A stretch of 64,000 nt of DNA from Bacillus sp. FJAT-18017 (GTDB lineage: Bacteria > Bacillota > Bacilli > Bacillales > Cytobacillaceae): positions 2,076,001 through 2,140,000 of the forward strand of contig NZ_CP012602.1 of the NCBI RefSeq assembly GCF_001278805.1, written 5' to 3'. Made by a program: the position numbers and the translations under genes. This document shows, piece after piece, positions 45,747 through 54,814 of this stretch. How positions within the stretch are numbered: position 1 is the stretch's first letter; every line of letters starts with the position of its first letter. The notes beneath the pieces are model-generated. The model ran no database searches and had not been told where the DNA came from. It saw nothing but the letters and a program-made list of their open reading frames with translations.

Positions 45747-46769
45747 TTAGTATTTCCATCCGCGAATATATTGTTCGGGCACCGGGATTTCTTCTCCGAG
45801 TTCTCTTGCGGCAGTGCGCGGCCAGTAGGGGTCACGCAATAATTCACGCGCAAGGAAAACCAGGTCGGCTCGTTCATTCTGGAGAATTTCTTCAGCTTGT
45901 TTTCCAGTTGTGATTAACCCAACCGCACCAGTAGCAATTTCTGCGCCTTTACGGATTGTCTCGGAAAAAGGAACCTGATACCCGGGGTATACATTGATAT
46001 GAGCAGGGACAACTCCGCCCGAGCTTGTGTCAATTAAATCAACACCTTGCTTCTTCATCCATTCTGCCAGCTGGATATAATCCTCAGGCACCAATCCTTC
46101 TTCCTGATAGTCCTTTGCAGAAATCCTGACAAACAAAGGGCCATCCCAAACGGTATTGACTGCATCAATTACTTCACGAAGGAATCGGTAACGGTTTTCT
46201 GCCGAGCCTCCATATTCGTCTTTTCGTTTATTTGTAAGTGGGGATAGGAACTCGTTAATCAAGTATCCGTGTGCAGCATGCAGTTCAATTACATCAAATC
46301 CTGCTTGTTTTGCCCGCTCCGCACCTTTTTTAAATGCTTCAACGGTTTCCTTAATATCGTTTTTAGTCATTTCTTTTGGTGTTTTATATTTTTCATTAAA
46401 TGCGAGTGCTGATGGCGCGTATATATCTTCTTCCAGAACGGCTTTCCTGCCTGCATGCGCAAGCTGAATTCCCATTGCCGCACCGTGAGCCTTCGCCATA
46501 GAGGTCAATTCTCTTAACCCTTCAATATGCTTATCGCTCCAGATTCCCAGGTCGTTCGGGGATATTCTTCCTTGAGACTGCACAGCTGTCGCTTCAATAA
46601 TAATTAAACCGACCTGTCCTACAGCCCTGCTAGTATAATGGGTCCGGTGCCAGTCTGTAACGATTCCGTCTTCTTTCTCGCATGAGTACATGCACATTGG
46701 CGCCATAACAATCCTGTTTTTCAGAGTAACTCCTTTAATAGTAAACGGAGTGAATAATCTTGCTGCCAC
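45747..46769 (-). CDS. namA: NADPH dehydrogenase NamA (old yellow enzyme, YqjM)
   Basis: 340 residues. FMN-dependent ene-reductase of the thermophilic-like OYE class, linked to xenobiotic and oxidative stress detoxification. Cys26 and Tyr28 in [10 protein letters not shown], the substrate-binding pair in [16 protein letters not shown], and the FMN-phosphate region [12 protein letters not shown] are present. GTG at 46769 has GGGAGGC upstream. Convergent with the small membrane protein gene across the repeat. Confidence 0.95.
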   Translation of the reverse strand: MAARLFTPFTIKGVTLKNRIVMAPMCMYSCEKEDGIVTDWHRTHYTSRAVGQVGLIIIEATAVQSQGRISPNDLGIWSDKHIEGLRELTSMAKAHGAAMGIQLAHAGRKAVLEEDIYAPSALAFNEKYKTPKEMTKNDIKETVEAFKKGAERAKQAGFDVIELHAAHGYLINEFLSPLTNKRKDEYGGSAENRYRFLREVIDAVNTVWDGPLFVRISAKDYQEEGLVPEDYIQLAEWMKKQGVDLIDTSSGGVVPAHINVYPGYQVPFSETIRKGAEIATGAVGLITTGKQAEEILQNERADLVFLARELLRDPYWPRTAARELGEEIPVPEQYIRGWKY

Positions 46770-46956
46770 GATTTTTAGCCTCCCTTTCTAACTCTTTCCA
46801 ATTTTAGTATAGCAAAGTCTGTTTATTTTAGAAAAATGATTGCTTGGGCATTTCAGACATATTCCTTGCCTGTAGAGGCGAAAATAATGACAAGGTTTTC
46901 CTGAATCGGTAAACTAAGACGTATGATATTTGAAAATAATGTTGTGAGGGACTTTT

Positions 46957-47937
46957 ATGGCAGAGTGGAAAAATCAAATAGCAAAAATTACACTCCCAAC
47001 ACCATTTGCGGTTGGCGATGTAAATATTTACTTAATAAAAGGTGATAGGCTGACACTAGTTGATGCCGGACCGAAAACGGAAGAGGCCTGGGAATCTCTT
47101 AAATTTCAATTGGCAGGACTAGGTCTTACTCCAGAGGATATTGAGCAGGTTATCCTGACTCATGATCATCCGGACCATGCCGGGCTTCTTGATTATTTTC
47201 CTGATTCTCTTGAAGTTTTCGGCCATTATTTGAATGAACGATGGATAAATCGGACTGAAGAGTTTTTGGAGGAGCACGATCGATTTTACTTGGGGCTGTT
47301 TACGGAATTTGGTATCCCACAACAGTATTTGCGGATGGCGGGACAACTGAAGAAATCATTGAAATATTCCTGCCATCGGTCATTGACACGAACTCTTTCA
47401 GAAGGAGACAGGCTTCCGGGACTTGCCGGCTGGAAGGTAATTGAAACTCCCGGACATGCCCAGAGTCATATATCCTTATACCGTGAAGAAGATGGAGTAC
47501 TGCTCGCCGGTGACCATATCCTGGCCCATATTTCCCCGAATCCCTTACTTGAGCCTCCGCTCATTGCGGGTGGAGAACGGCCGAAGCCGCAGCTGCAGTA
47601 CAATGTTTCACTAAAAAAGCTTCGTGATTATCCAATTGACCTTGTTTATACTGGGCATGGGGCGGAAGTTAGGAAGCTTCCACAATTGATTGACCGAAGG
47701 CTTGAGCGCCAGCATGATCGTGCCATGCATGTGAAAGAAATGCTTAATGAGAGGCCAAAAACAGTATTTGAGCTATGCCGCGAGCTTTTTCCAAAAGCAT
47801 TTGAACGTGAGTTGGGATTGACTCTCTCAGAAACAGTCGGCCAGCTGGATTATTTGCTTTCATTAGACGAAATTGAATCGTATGATGACGGGAATGTTAT
47901 GTATTATCGAAGCAAACGGGGTGTCGGCCGTGGGTAG
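46957..47937 (+). CDS. yqjP: MBL-fold metallohydrolase (YqjP)
   Basis: 326 residues. Metal motif LTHDHPDHAGLL, then ETPGHAQSHISLY and GDHILAHISPN, with a C-terminal helical extension (about 240-320) seen in YqjP-like MBL proteins. Substrate unknown. GTGAGGGAC precedes the ATG. Its end overlaps the yqjQ start by 8 bases, so the two are coupled. Confidence 0.9.
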   Translation: MAEWKNQIAKITLPTPFAVGDVNIYLIKGDRLTLVDAGPKTEEAWESLKFQLAGLGLTPEDIEQVILTHDHPDHAGLLDYFPDSLEVFGHYLNERWINRTEEFLEEHDRFYLGLFTEFGIPQQYLRMAGQLKKSLKYSCHRSLTRTLSEGDRLPGLAGWKVIETPGHAQSHISLYREEDGVLLAGDHILAHISPNPLLEPPLIAGGERPKPQLQYNVSLKKLRDYPIDLVYTGHGAEVRKLPQLIDRRLERQHDRAMHVKEMLNERPKTVFELCRELFPKAFERELGLTLSETVGQLDYLLSLDEIESYDDGNVMYYRSKRGVGRG

Positions 47938-48721
47938 TTTGTCCGGAAAAAATATTGTTATAACAGGTGCCTCGGGCGGGATAGGGGCTCAAATAGCAAG
48001 GATGGCAGCAGAAAGAGGGGCAAATCTCGCCCTGCTTGCGAGGAGTATCGACAAGCTTGAAGCCCTTAAGGCAGAGCTTGAATCAACTTATAAGAACAAA
48101 GTATTCGTCTATAAGCTCGACGTTGCTGATACCGGGCGCATCGCTGAGGTCTTTGACCTAGTACATAATGAGTTTGGCCATATTGATATTCTCGTCAATA
48201 ATGCCGGATTTGGCGTGTTCCGCCATGCGCATGAAGCCCCTATTGATGAGGTCAAGGCCATGTTTGATGTTAACGTTGTCGGCTTGATTGCCTGTACTGG
48301 AGCTGTTTTGAATAAAATGCGGCAGAGAAGAGAAGGGCAGATCATTAATATTGCCTCCCAGGCGGGAAAGATCGCCACTCCAAAATCAAGTGTTTACTCA
48401 GCTACAAAACATGCTGTTCTGGGCTACTCGAATAGCTTGCGGATGGAGCTTTCCGACTATAATGTTCACGTCACCACTGTCAACCCCGGCCCGATTGAAA
48501 CCAATTTCTTCAACATCGCCGATGAAAGTGGTACGTATGTGAAAAACGTCAAAAGATGGATGCTGAAACCGGAATATGTAGCTAGTAGGGTTGTCGATGC
48601 GATGGAGTCGCCTGTCCGTGAAATCAACCTGCCAGGATGGATGAATATGGGCAGCGTTTTTTATACTTTGTTTCCGCGCCTGTTTGAGAAGGTTGGGAAA
48701 AAGGCATTCAACAAGAAATAA
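47930..48721 (+). CDS. yqjQ: Short-chain dehydrogenase/reductase (YqjQ)
   Basis: 263 residues, classical SDR. Cofactor loop TGASGGIGAQIA, structural NNAGFG, and active-site Ser plus YSATKHA. Substrate unknown; the C-terminal hydrophobic tail may associate with lipid. GTG 47930 gives MGSLSGKNIVITGAS, with ACGGGGTG 6 bases upstream; an upstream in-frame extension lies inside yqjP. Confidence 0.9.
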   Translation: MGSLSGKNIVITGASGGIGAQIARMAAERGANLALLARSIDKLEALKAELESTYKNKVFVYKLDVADTGRIAEVFDLVHNEFGHIDILVNNAGFGVFRHAHEAPIDEVKAMFDVNVVGLIACTGAVLNKMRQRREGQIINIASQAGKIATPKSSVYSATKHAVLGYSNSLRMELSDYNVHVTTVNPGPIETNFFNIADESGTYVKNVKRWMLKPEYVASRVVDAMESPVREINLPGWMNMGSVFYTLFPRLFEKVGKKAFNKK

Positions 48722-48732
48722 TCCTCTTGTAA

Positions 48733-48774
48733 AAACACTCGGGAATGAAGAGACCCCGAGTGTTTGCTGTTTTA
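48733..48774. terminator. Bidirectional terminator after yqjQ
   Basis: AAACACTCGGG and CCCGAGTGTTT, perfect 11-bp stem, T-rich on the plus side; shared with the convergent DUF2332 gene. Confidence 0.85.
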
Positions 48775-49803
48775 GGTTAATTTCCAGCTAAACCATCTTC
48801 CATGCCCATCCGTTTCGGCAACGAGTTTATGGTCGTTGATGTCCCCAACAAAGGAATCGAGGCGGAGATATGAATCCCGAATATTGTTGTAAAGATGAAA
48901 GATGTCTCTCTTTGCTGCAATTGTTTTTATCGTTTCAAGCAGTTTTATTTTCGTTTCATAAGGCATCTGGTTGGCTACATGGGTATGAAAGACAACGATA
49001 GTAATCTCATCCGGGATTCCCCCCGCAATAGCGGGCAGCAGGTCTACACCATTACCTTCTATGAATGTGATTTTTCCCTGATTCTGCTGCATGCACTGCT
49101 CAGCTTTTTCGAATAATTCTCTTCGGGTCTGGTGTTCCGGCCAAATCAGCGCCTTCATCCAAAGCGAGTCTTCCTCATTTCTCATATCATTAATATGCAG
49201 ATCTATACCATATCGGGCTTGGACTGGAGGAAGACTATACGGAAATAAAGGCTTTCCCTTCCCTATAACTTCAGTCTGAATAACCAACTCCGACTCTCTG
49301 CTTCCGTAAATTGTACCCTTGTTATAGGAATAAGAATAATGATCCCAGAGAAGTTGAAAGCCGGCACTCGTGCCAATTTCAATCAATGCAAGAGGCTTGT
49401 TTGTTTTTGTATATATATAATTGAAAGTCGGGAAGAGATAGCCGCATCTTCTAACTTCGTTGGTTTGAACCATTTTGATTTGTAAAAGTTCAATAATCTT
49501 CTCCCGATGGGCTGCGCAAAAATTCTTAAAGTGAGGAAATGCTGCTTCAGGAGACTGTGGCTTGCTATCAATACTTGCGTAAAACCTTGCCAGAGGATGG
49601 TCTTTTTCCTTTAGGAGAAGGTAATGGACTGCACCATAGAGCAGGTTTGGAACGGGCTGGCCTAGTGGGGCATGGGAGCATAGTTCAAGAACGTATGGGT
49701 CTTCTGCTAGTTTCAAAGAAATACTTTCATACAACTTACTTGACCCCTTGCATTCTCTTTCTGCAAAAGCTTTAAACGTTTCAGGCAGCTTTGTTGATAT
49801 CAT
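48772..49803 (-). CDS. DUF2332-family protein
   Basis: 343 residues. The sequence resembles the DUF2332 family, whose middle has a methyltransferase-like glycine region (ALIEIGTSAGFQLLWDHY) and a conserved VVFHTHVANQMP. No function is established. GGGGTGA precedes the ATG on the minus strand. Its upstream side faces the tandem array with the inserted IS, so promoter elements may lie in or next to that array. Confidence 0.8.
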   Translation of the reverse strand: MISTKLPETFKAFAERECKGSSKLYESISLKLAEDPYVLELCSHAPLGQPVPNLLYGAVHYLLLKEKDHPLARFYASIDSKPQSPEAAFPHFKNFCAAHREKIIELLQIKMVQTNEVRRCGYLFPTFNYIYTKTNKPLALIEIGTSAGFQLLWDHYSYSYNKGTIYGSRESELVIQTEVIGKGKPLFPYSLPPVQARYGIDLHINDMRNEEDSLWMKALIWPEHQTRRELFEKAEQCMQQNQGKITFIEGNGVDLLPAIAGGIPDEITIVVFHTHVANQMPYETKIKLLETIKTIAAKRDIFHLYNNIRDSYLRLDSFVGDINDHKLVAETDGHGRWFSWKLT

Positions 49804-49884
49804 GGTTTCACCCCGAGAAATTATTTTTTATCCTGCTAAATATATACATAGTCGCTGGGAAATCTGCTGCATTTTATCAAATTG

Positions 49885-50036
49885 GTGTGCGCGGTCGTAA
49901 AAGAGGTTCTTGAAGACCCTGCAAGTAAAAAATGATCTGCACGGTCGTCAATAAAGGTTCTTGAAGACCCTGCGAGTAAAAAATGATCTGCACGGTCGTC
50001 AATAAAGGTTCTTGAAGACCTTGCAAGTAAAAAATG
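49885..50036 (-). repeat. Left half of a 51-bp tandem array interrupted by IS256 (family A/D)
   Basis: GGTCGT recurs at 49893, 49943 and 49994. Each unit includes GGTCGTCAA, loop TAAAGGTTC, TTGAAGACC and the linker CTGCAAGTAAAAAATGATC. Read on the minus strand (TTTATTGACGACCGTGC...) it is clearly the unit found at 11963-12170. The array continues at 51416 after the insertion sequence. Confidence 0.9.
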
Positions 50037-50134
50037 GATAAAGTCCATATAATTGTGTAAAAAGAAAAAGGGTCAAATTAATTCCTTTTGTCAACAATGT
50101 TATCAGCGACGAAAACAATGTGGAGGAATTAATG

Positions 50135-51301
50135 ATGACCCAAATTCAGTTTAACCTAAATACCGACGTTTTAAAAGAAGCCGTAATGGCTTCCAACATC
50201 GACACTGTGATGAAAGCGTCCATTGTCCTTGTATTGAATGCCGTAATGGAAAAGGAGCGGGACGAGTATCTCCAGGCTGGGGCCTACGAGCGGAATTCAA
50301 TTCGCCGCGACTACCGAAATGGTTATTATGAACGCGATCTTTTACTCAGTATCGGCAAAGTTACCTTGAAGGTGCCCCGTACACGGGGTGGAGACTTTTC
50401 GACAACCGTTTTTGAAAGGTATTCAAGATGCGACCAGGCGTTTATCCTCTCTATGCTTGAAATGGTTGTAAATGGCGTATCCACCCGAAAGGTCAAGCAT
50501 ATTGTCAAACAATTATGCGGGGAGAGTGTTTCAAAATCCTTCGTTTCTTCTCTGACGGAAATGCTTGACCCGGTGGTGAGCCAATGGGCCAGCCGGCCTC
50601 TTAACACTAAATATTATCCTTATATTTTTGCAGATGCGATGTATATCAAGGTAAGGGAACATAACCGCGTGGTCTCCAAAGCCGTTTATATCGCGACAGC
50701 GATTGATGAAGGCAATCACCGGGATGTCTTAGGCTTAAAAGTGGCCCACTCCGAGAGTTTTGAAGCATGGCAGAGTTTTTTCCAGCACCTTCAGGAAAGA
50801 GGACTCCAATCCCCCAAAATAGTTATTTCTGACGCACACAAAGGCCTGAAAGCCGCCATAGCTAAAGAGTTCGTGGGAACCATCTGGCAACGTTGCCTGG
50901 TTCATTTCAAAAGAAACATTTTCACCAATCTGCCCAAAAAAGAAATGGATGAGGTGAAATTCGGGCTTAAGAGGATCTTTGATGTAGCTGAGGCGGATGA
51001 GGCTAGGCGGTTTAAGGATGAATTTATAGACCGGTTTGGGGATAATCCTAAACTTGAGCGTACACTGAGAACATTGGAAGAAGGCTTCGAGGATGCCATT
51101 CAGTTCCTTAACGAACCTGCCAAGTACCACCCATATATCCGAAGTACAAATTCGCTGGAACGGTTGAATCAGGAAGTCCGTAGAAGGGAAAGGTCAATCC
51201 GAATTTTCCCCAATACCCAATCTGCATTTCGAATGATTGGCGCAATCCTGATTGACTATACGGAAGAACAAGAAAGGAAAAAGATCCTTTTTAAAAAATA
51301 G
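50135..51301 (+). CDS. IS256-family transposase (mutator-type DDE)
   Basis: 388 residues. Zinc-like N-terminal half and RNase-H-fold catalytic core. The DDE residues fit FADAMYIKVRE (first Asp), KIVISDAHKGLKAAI (second Asp) and STNSLERLNQEVRRR (Glu). No frameshift or stop is seen. GGAGG (50122-50126) supports ATG 50132 or 50135; I chose 50135 (8-base spacing). The enzyme uses a copy-out route through a circular intermediate in this family. Confidence 0.95.
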   Translation: MTQIQFNLNTDVLKEAVMASNIDTVMKASIVLVLNAVMEKERDEYLQAGAYERNSIRRDYRNGYYERDLLLSIGKVTLKVPRTRGGDFSTTVFERYSRCDQAFILSMLEMVVNGVSTRKVKHIVKQLCGESVSKSFVSSLTEMLDPVVSQWASRPLNTKYYPYIFADAMYIKVREHNRVVSKAVYIATAIDEGNHRDVLGLKVAHSESFEAWQSFFQHLQERGLQSPKIVISDAHKGLKAAIAKEFVGTIWQRCLVHFKRNIFTNLPKKEMDEVKFGLKRIFDVAEADEARRFKDEFIDRFGDNPKLERTLRTLEEGFEDAIQFLNEPAKYHPYIRSTNSLERLNQEVRRRERSIRIFPNTQSAFRMIGAILIDYTEEQERKKILFKK

Positions 51302-51316
51302 ACGCGAAGCGCGAAA

Positions 51317-51360
51317 TTTTTGGTGGAATGAAGGGGGTACCCCCTTCATTCCACCAAAAA
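51317..51360. terminator. 44-bp perfect palindrome inside the IS, after the transposase
   Basis: 22-bp arms from TTTTTGGTGGAATGAAGGGG to its exact complement, centred on GGTACC. It starts 16 bases after the transposase stop and ends in A/T runs on both strands, so it can block transcription from either side. Confidence 0.85.
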
Positions 51361-51415
51361 TAAAATAAGCTGATATACCATTGTATAGGAATTTACACAA
51401 GATAGTGGACTTGAC

Positions 51416-51562
51416 TAAAAAATGATCTGCGCGGTCGTCAATAAAGGTTCTTGAAGACCCTGCAAGTAAAAAATGATCTGCACGGTCGTCAATAAGCCCT
51501 TGAAGTTCCTACGAATAAAAAATAGTGTGCGCAGTCGTCAATAAAGGTTCTTGAAGACCATC
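51416..51562 (-). repeat. Right half of the interrupted 51-bp tandem array (family A/D)
   Basis: GGTCGT at 51433 and 51484 and AGTCGT at 51533, with TAAAGGTTCTTGAAGACC again at the end. Removing the IS and one copy of its 9-base duplication restores a spacing of 51 between the units on either side. At least six units existed before insertion. Confidence 0.9.
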
Positions 51563-51617
51563 TTTTATTCACCAGTCATGTATCCTCCCAATAAATCCTA
51601 TTTAACAAATCCTATGT

Positions 51618-51650
51618 AAAAAGGGCACTGGCCAATGCCAGCGCCTCTTT
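51618..51650 (-). terminator. Terminator of the minus-strand aminopeptidase gene
   Basis: On the minus strand GGCGCTGGC, loop ATTG, GCCAGTGCC, then TTTTTAC. It follows the stop codon of the gene at 51653. Confidence 0.8.
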
Positions 51651-51652
51651 AG

Positions 51653-52537
51653 TTATTTCTCTGTCCCAGCAAGAAATTCTTTCACAACCTGCCTGTATTC
51701 TTCTGGCTGCTCCCGATAAGGTGAATGGGCGCTTTTCTCAAAGATATGCAACTTTGCTCCGGGTATTAGGCTTGAGAAATAGCTGGTTGATTCCGGTGTG
51801 GCCTCATCATAACGGCCGCAAAGGAACAGGGAAGGCACATCCAATTCATGGAGCTTCGGGGTGCAGTCAAATTCCTTGAGATTGCCGGTTACACAAAACT
51901 CGGATGGTCCCCACATTGTATTGTATATCTCACGATTGGCGAGTTGTGAAACGGCTTCACGTTCCTCTTTACTCACTTCAATCCGGCAAACAAAGTTTTT
52001 CGCAAACACTTCCATTGCTTGTTTATATTCTTCAGAGTCTGTTGTGCCGTCCGCCTCGCATCGGGCGATTGCCTCCTGCGTTTCTACTGGAAGCTGCTTC
52101 AGCAGCCGCTCCTGATCCTTTGCCCATTGCGGCGCGCTTAGGCAGGGGCTTGAAAAAATCGCACTTTTGACGCCTGAAGGCTTGGTAAGCAAATACGCCG
52201 CAAGCAAAGTGGTTCCCCAGGAATGACCTAGAATATGTACTTCTTCCAATCCCAGTTGCTCGCGTACCTGGCCAAGCTCTTTCACATAACGGTCGAGGTT
52301 CCACAATAACTTGTCAGTCGGTCCTTGTGACCGTCCCGCCCCAAGCTGGTCATAATAAATAATTGTCCTCCCATCTGCTCCTTTGGTAAGCTCGTCCAGC
52401 CTTTGCAGCGGGTAGGTTGTAGAACCTGGTCCCCCATGCAGCACCAGTAATGGAGCCGCATCCCGCTCGCCTTTCGCAATTCGATACCATACCCTGCCGC
52501 CAGTTACTCCAACAAAACCTTCTTCAACCTTCAACAT
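51653..52537 (-). CDS. Proline iminopeptidase-type alpha/beta hydrolase (S33)
   Basis: 294 residues. HGGPGSTTYPL (oxyanion region), nucleophile elbow GHSWGTTLLAAYLL, catalytic Asp in FLCGRYDEATPE and His in EKSAHSPYREQPE give an S33 peptidase. The family cleaves N-terminal proline or related residues from short peptides. AAGGAGGAGAAA lies before the ATG. Not part of the usual yqj order, so possibly a later addition next to the IS. Confidence 0.9.
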   Translation of the reverse strand: MLKVEEGFVGVTGGRVWYRIAKGERDAAPLLVLHGGPGSTTYPLQRLDELTKGADGRTIIYYDQLGAGRSQGPTDKLLWNLDRYVKELGQVREQLGLEEVHILGHSWGTTLLAAYLLTKPSGVKSAIFSSPCLSAPQWAKDQERLLKQLPVETQEAIARCEADGTTDSEEYKQAMEVFAKNFVCRIEVSKEEREAVSQLANREIYNTMWGPSEFCVTGNLKEFDCTPKLHELDVPSLFLCGRYDEATPESTSYFSSLIPGAKLHIFEKSAHSPYREQPEEYRQVVKEFLAGTEK

Positions 52538-52627
52538 TTTCTCCTCCTTTAATAAATATCTATCTCATTTATCGCTTTAATTCCGCTGGCATTTTTTTAC
52601 AAGCTCTGGACGCCCGTGGAACTGTTT

Positions 52628-52819
52628 TTAGGCAGTTAAAAATTCATATACAACGTCATTGACGATATCATACAGACGAGCCTCGGGATCTGCGTCTTTT
52701 TGCCTATAAATTTGTTCGCATAAGCGAGCAATATCGAGTTCACCAAGTGGCCGGGCCTCATCGGCAAAATATTGTTTCAGGCAATTTTTAATCATTTTTC
52801 TTACCAGTTTTTCTTCCAT
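52628..52819 (-). CDS. yqzH: YqzH-like small protein
   Basis: 63 residues, acidic and helical, with no membrane segment: RKMIKNCLKQYF, GELDIARLCEQIYRQ and DIVNDVVYEFLTA. Size and position beside yqjW fit YqzH of B. subtilis, reported in the SOS regulon. Here it is divergent from yqjW and shares the region with two SOS-like boxes. GAGGTG precedes the ATG. Function unknown. Confidence 0.65.
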   Translation of the reverse strand: MEEKLVRKMIKNCLKQYFADEARPLGELDIARLCEQIYRQKDADPEARLYDIVNDVVYEFLTA

Positions 52820-52919
52820 TCAAAGCACCTCAAATCCTATTATAGCTCTTTTCTGTAACACATCGAAATGGAAACGCACCCTATTTTTATGCAACCTGCC
52901 GGAAAATTTCCATTGAATG

Positions 52920-52972
52920 CGAACGCATATTCGCTTATGATATGGGTATAATGATACGGAACGGATGTTCTT
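52920..52972. promoter_or_regulatory. Two LexA (SOS) box candidates between yqzH and yqjW, with a -10 element
   Basis: CGAACGCATATTCG (52920-52933) matches CGAAC-N4-GTTCG with one change. GAACGGATGTTC (52959-52970) matches the inner GAAC-N4-GTTC perfectly. TATAAT (52947-52952) lies between them, so LexA at either box would cover the yqjW promoter. yqjW is a known LexA target in B. subtilis. Confidence 0.65.
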
Positions 52973-52997
52973 ATTTTTCTATAGGAGGTTAAATGTA

Positions 52998-54257
52998 ATG
53001 GTTGATTACAGCACGATGCCGCAGCATAAAATTCTTTGCGTTGACATGAAAAGCTTTTACGCCAGCTGTGCTGCAGTTGTGGAAGGGCTCGATCCCCTCG
53101 GCTGCTACCTTGCTGTAGTCGGCGATAAAGAGCGTGAAGGAAGTGTTGTCCTCGCTGCTTCCCCACTTTTAAAAAAGGAATTTGGAATAAAAACGGGTTC
53201 CCGTAAATTTGAGATTCCGAATGACCCAAGAATTCTGGTAGTTGAGCCTAAAATGGGTCTGTTTCTAAGAATTTCAACCGAAATTACCCGCGTCTTCCAC
53301 CGCTACGTGCCGAAGGAAGCCATCCATGTCTACAGCGTTGATGAAAGCTTCATCAAAGTGGACGGGGCGGCAAAGCTCTGGGGCGATGCCCAAACAATCG
53401 CCCGGAAAATCAAGGATGACATCGAGCGCGAATTTCAGCTTCCGTGCGCAATTGGTATTGGGCCGAACATGCTCATGGCCAAGCTTTGCCTTGACCTTGA
53501 TGCAAAGCAGCATGGAATTGCCGAATGGACCTATGACGATGTCCAAACCAAACTATGGAACGTTTCGCCACTCCGGGAAATGTGGGGGATCGGCAGGCGT
53601 GTTGAAAAAACACTAAACGGGATGGGGATATTCACAGTCGGCCAGCTGGCCCGGTATGACCTCGAACTGCTCGAGAAAAAATTCGGCATTATGGGTAACC
53701 AGCTGTATTACCATGCCTGGGGTGTTGACCTTTCCGATATGGGCGCTCCGATAATGGAGGGACAGATCAGTTTTGGCAAAGGCCAAATTCTTCTTCGGGA
53801 TTATAAGGATGAGGAAGAAATCAAGCATGTGATTCTTGAAATGTGCGAGGAGGTTGCACGCAGAGCGCGGGCGCACCGAAAAGCCGGAAGAACAATCACA
53901 CTTGGCATCGGCTACAGCCAGGACGAATTCGGAGGCGGTTTCCAGCGGGCAAGGACGGTCTCCGAACCGACGAACGTCACAATGGATATATACCGTGTTT
54001 GCCTGGAACTGTTTGGCGAGAATTATTCCGGCAAGACGGTCCGCCAGATTAACATCACACTTGGGAATATCGTCGATGATACCGAACTCCAGATGAGCCT
54101 CTTCGACATGGGCGCAAGCAAAAGACGGGATCTTGGCTATGTGGTTGACCGGATTCGGAACAGGTACGGCTCCGGGGCATTGCTGAGGGCTGTCTCCTAT
54201 ACGTCCGCAGGAACTGCTAAGCACCGGGCCACGCTGCTTGGGGGACATAAATCATAA
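52998..54257 (+). CDS. yqjW: Y-family DNA polymerase (YqjW/UvrX type)
   Basis: 419 residues. Translesion polymerase of the UvrX/YqjW branch, induced by DNA damage. Catalytic motifs CVDMKSFYASC and SVDESFIKV. The thumb helix-hairpin-helix is MWGIGRRVEKTLNGMGIF. A clamp-binding peptide QMSLF lies near the C-terminus. ATG 52998 follows AGGAGG (52983-52988). The yqjX gene downstream and the SOS boxes upstream match this branch. Confidence 0.93.
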   Translation: MVDYSTMPQHKILCVDMKSFYASCAAVVEGLDPLGCYLAVVGDKEREGSVVLAASPLLKKEFGIKTGSRKFEIPNDPRILVVEPKMGLFLRISTEITRVFHRYVPKEAIHVYSVDESFIKVDGAAKLWGDAQTIARKIKDDIEREFQLPCAIGIGPNMLMAKLCLDLDAKQHGIAEWTYDDVQTKLWNVSPLREMWGIGRRVEKTLNGMGIFTVGQLARYDLELLEKKFGIMGNQLYYHAWGVDLSDMGAPIMEGQISFGKGQILLRDYKDEEEIKHVILEMCEEVARRARAHRKAGRTITLGIGYSQDEFGGGFQRARTVSEPTNVTMDIYRVCLELFGENYSGKTVRQINITLGNIVDDTELQMSLFDMGASKRRDLGYVVDRIRNRYGSGALLRAVSYTSAGTAKHRATLLGGHKS

Positions 54258-54319
54258 GAACAACAATATTTGATCAGCGGGATTTTCCCGCTAGTCCAAC
54301 CAAGAAAGAGGGGAAGAAC

Positions 54320-54652
54320 ATGATTCGCGACCGCGGCAGGATAAAATGGACTTCAATGATGCTCCCTGAACACGTCAAGATGCTCCGCGACTGGGTGAAA
54401 GAAGATTCGTATGAGCAAAAAACCGAACTGGATGAGCAGCAGCTTGAAATGATGAATGAAGTGCTTGGGGAAGCAATGGAATTTAACCAGGCTGTTGTAA
54501 TCACACATTATCGCCGCCACAATTATGAAATCTGCATTGGGCACGTCCATTATTGGGATGAGCTTACACAGAAACTCCACATTATCGATTCCTTCGGGGA
54601 TGCACACCTCATTTCAATTACGGCAATTGCCGATGTAAGGCTGGCTGATTGA
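54320..54652 (+). CDS. yqjX: YolD-like protein (YqjX)
   Basis: 110 residues, YolD family (RDRGRIKWTSMMLPEHVKML). Members nearly always sit beside UvrX/YqjW-type polymerases and are thought to work with them. AGAGGGGAAGAAC precedes the ATG. A small hairpin AGCGGGA / TCCCGCT lies between the polymerase and this gene (54278-54294). Cotranscription with yqjW is likely. Confidence 0.88.
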   Translation: MIRDRGRIKWTSMMLPEHVKMLRDWVKEDSYEQKTELDEQQLEMMNEVLGEAMEFNQAVVITHYRRHNYEICIGHVHYWDELTQKLHIIDSFGDAHLISITAIADVRLAD

Positions 54653-54763
54653 TAATTGGCCGCCTTCTTCATTGACCAAATAACACCGAAAAAGGTTGTC
54701 TGGCCTGTTTCCACAGATTTAATAGATATTTCAAAAAGGGCTAAATAAATAGTGTCACTTTCC

Positions 54764-54795
54764 ATTCTTTTAGTGTAAAATTACACTAAAAGAAT
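54764..54795. promoter_or_regulatory. Perfect 15-bp inverted repeat before a small exported protein gene
   Basis: ATTCTTTTAGTGTAA, AA, TTACACTAAAAGAAT. It ends 19 bases before the start of the gene at 54815. No T tract and no upstream gene to terminate nearby, so an operator or 5' UTR stem is more likely. Core TGTAAAATTACA matches no regulator I can name. Confidence 0.6.
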
Positions 54796-54814
54796 TTTAG
54801 GAAAGGTGATTGAA

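Larger units (their letters stand above)
50037..51415 (+). mobile_element. Intact IS256-family insertion sequence, 1379 bp
   Basis: Terminal inverted repeats: 50037-50061 (GATAAAGTCCATATAATTGT...) and 51392-51415, whose reverse complement reads GTCAAGTCCACTATCTTGTG. Both then share TGTGTAAA. The 9-base direct repeat TAAAAAATG flanks the element at 50028-50036 and 51416-51424, and the same 9 bases occur once in every uninterrupted unit of the host array. One full-length transposase gene and a strong internal palindrome are inside. The clean duplication and intact ORF point to a recent insertion. Confidence 0.95.
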
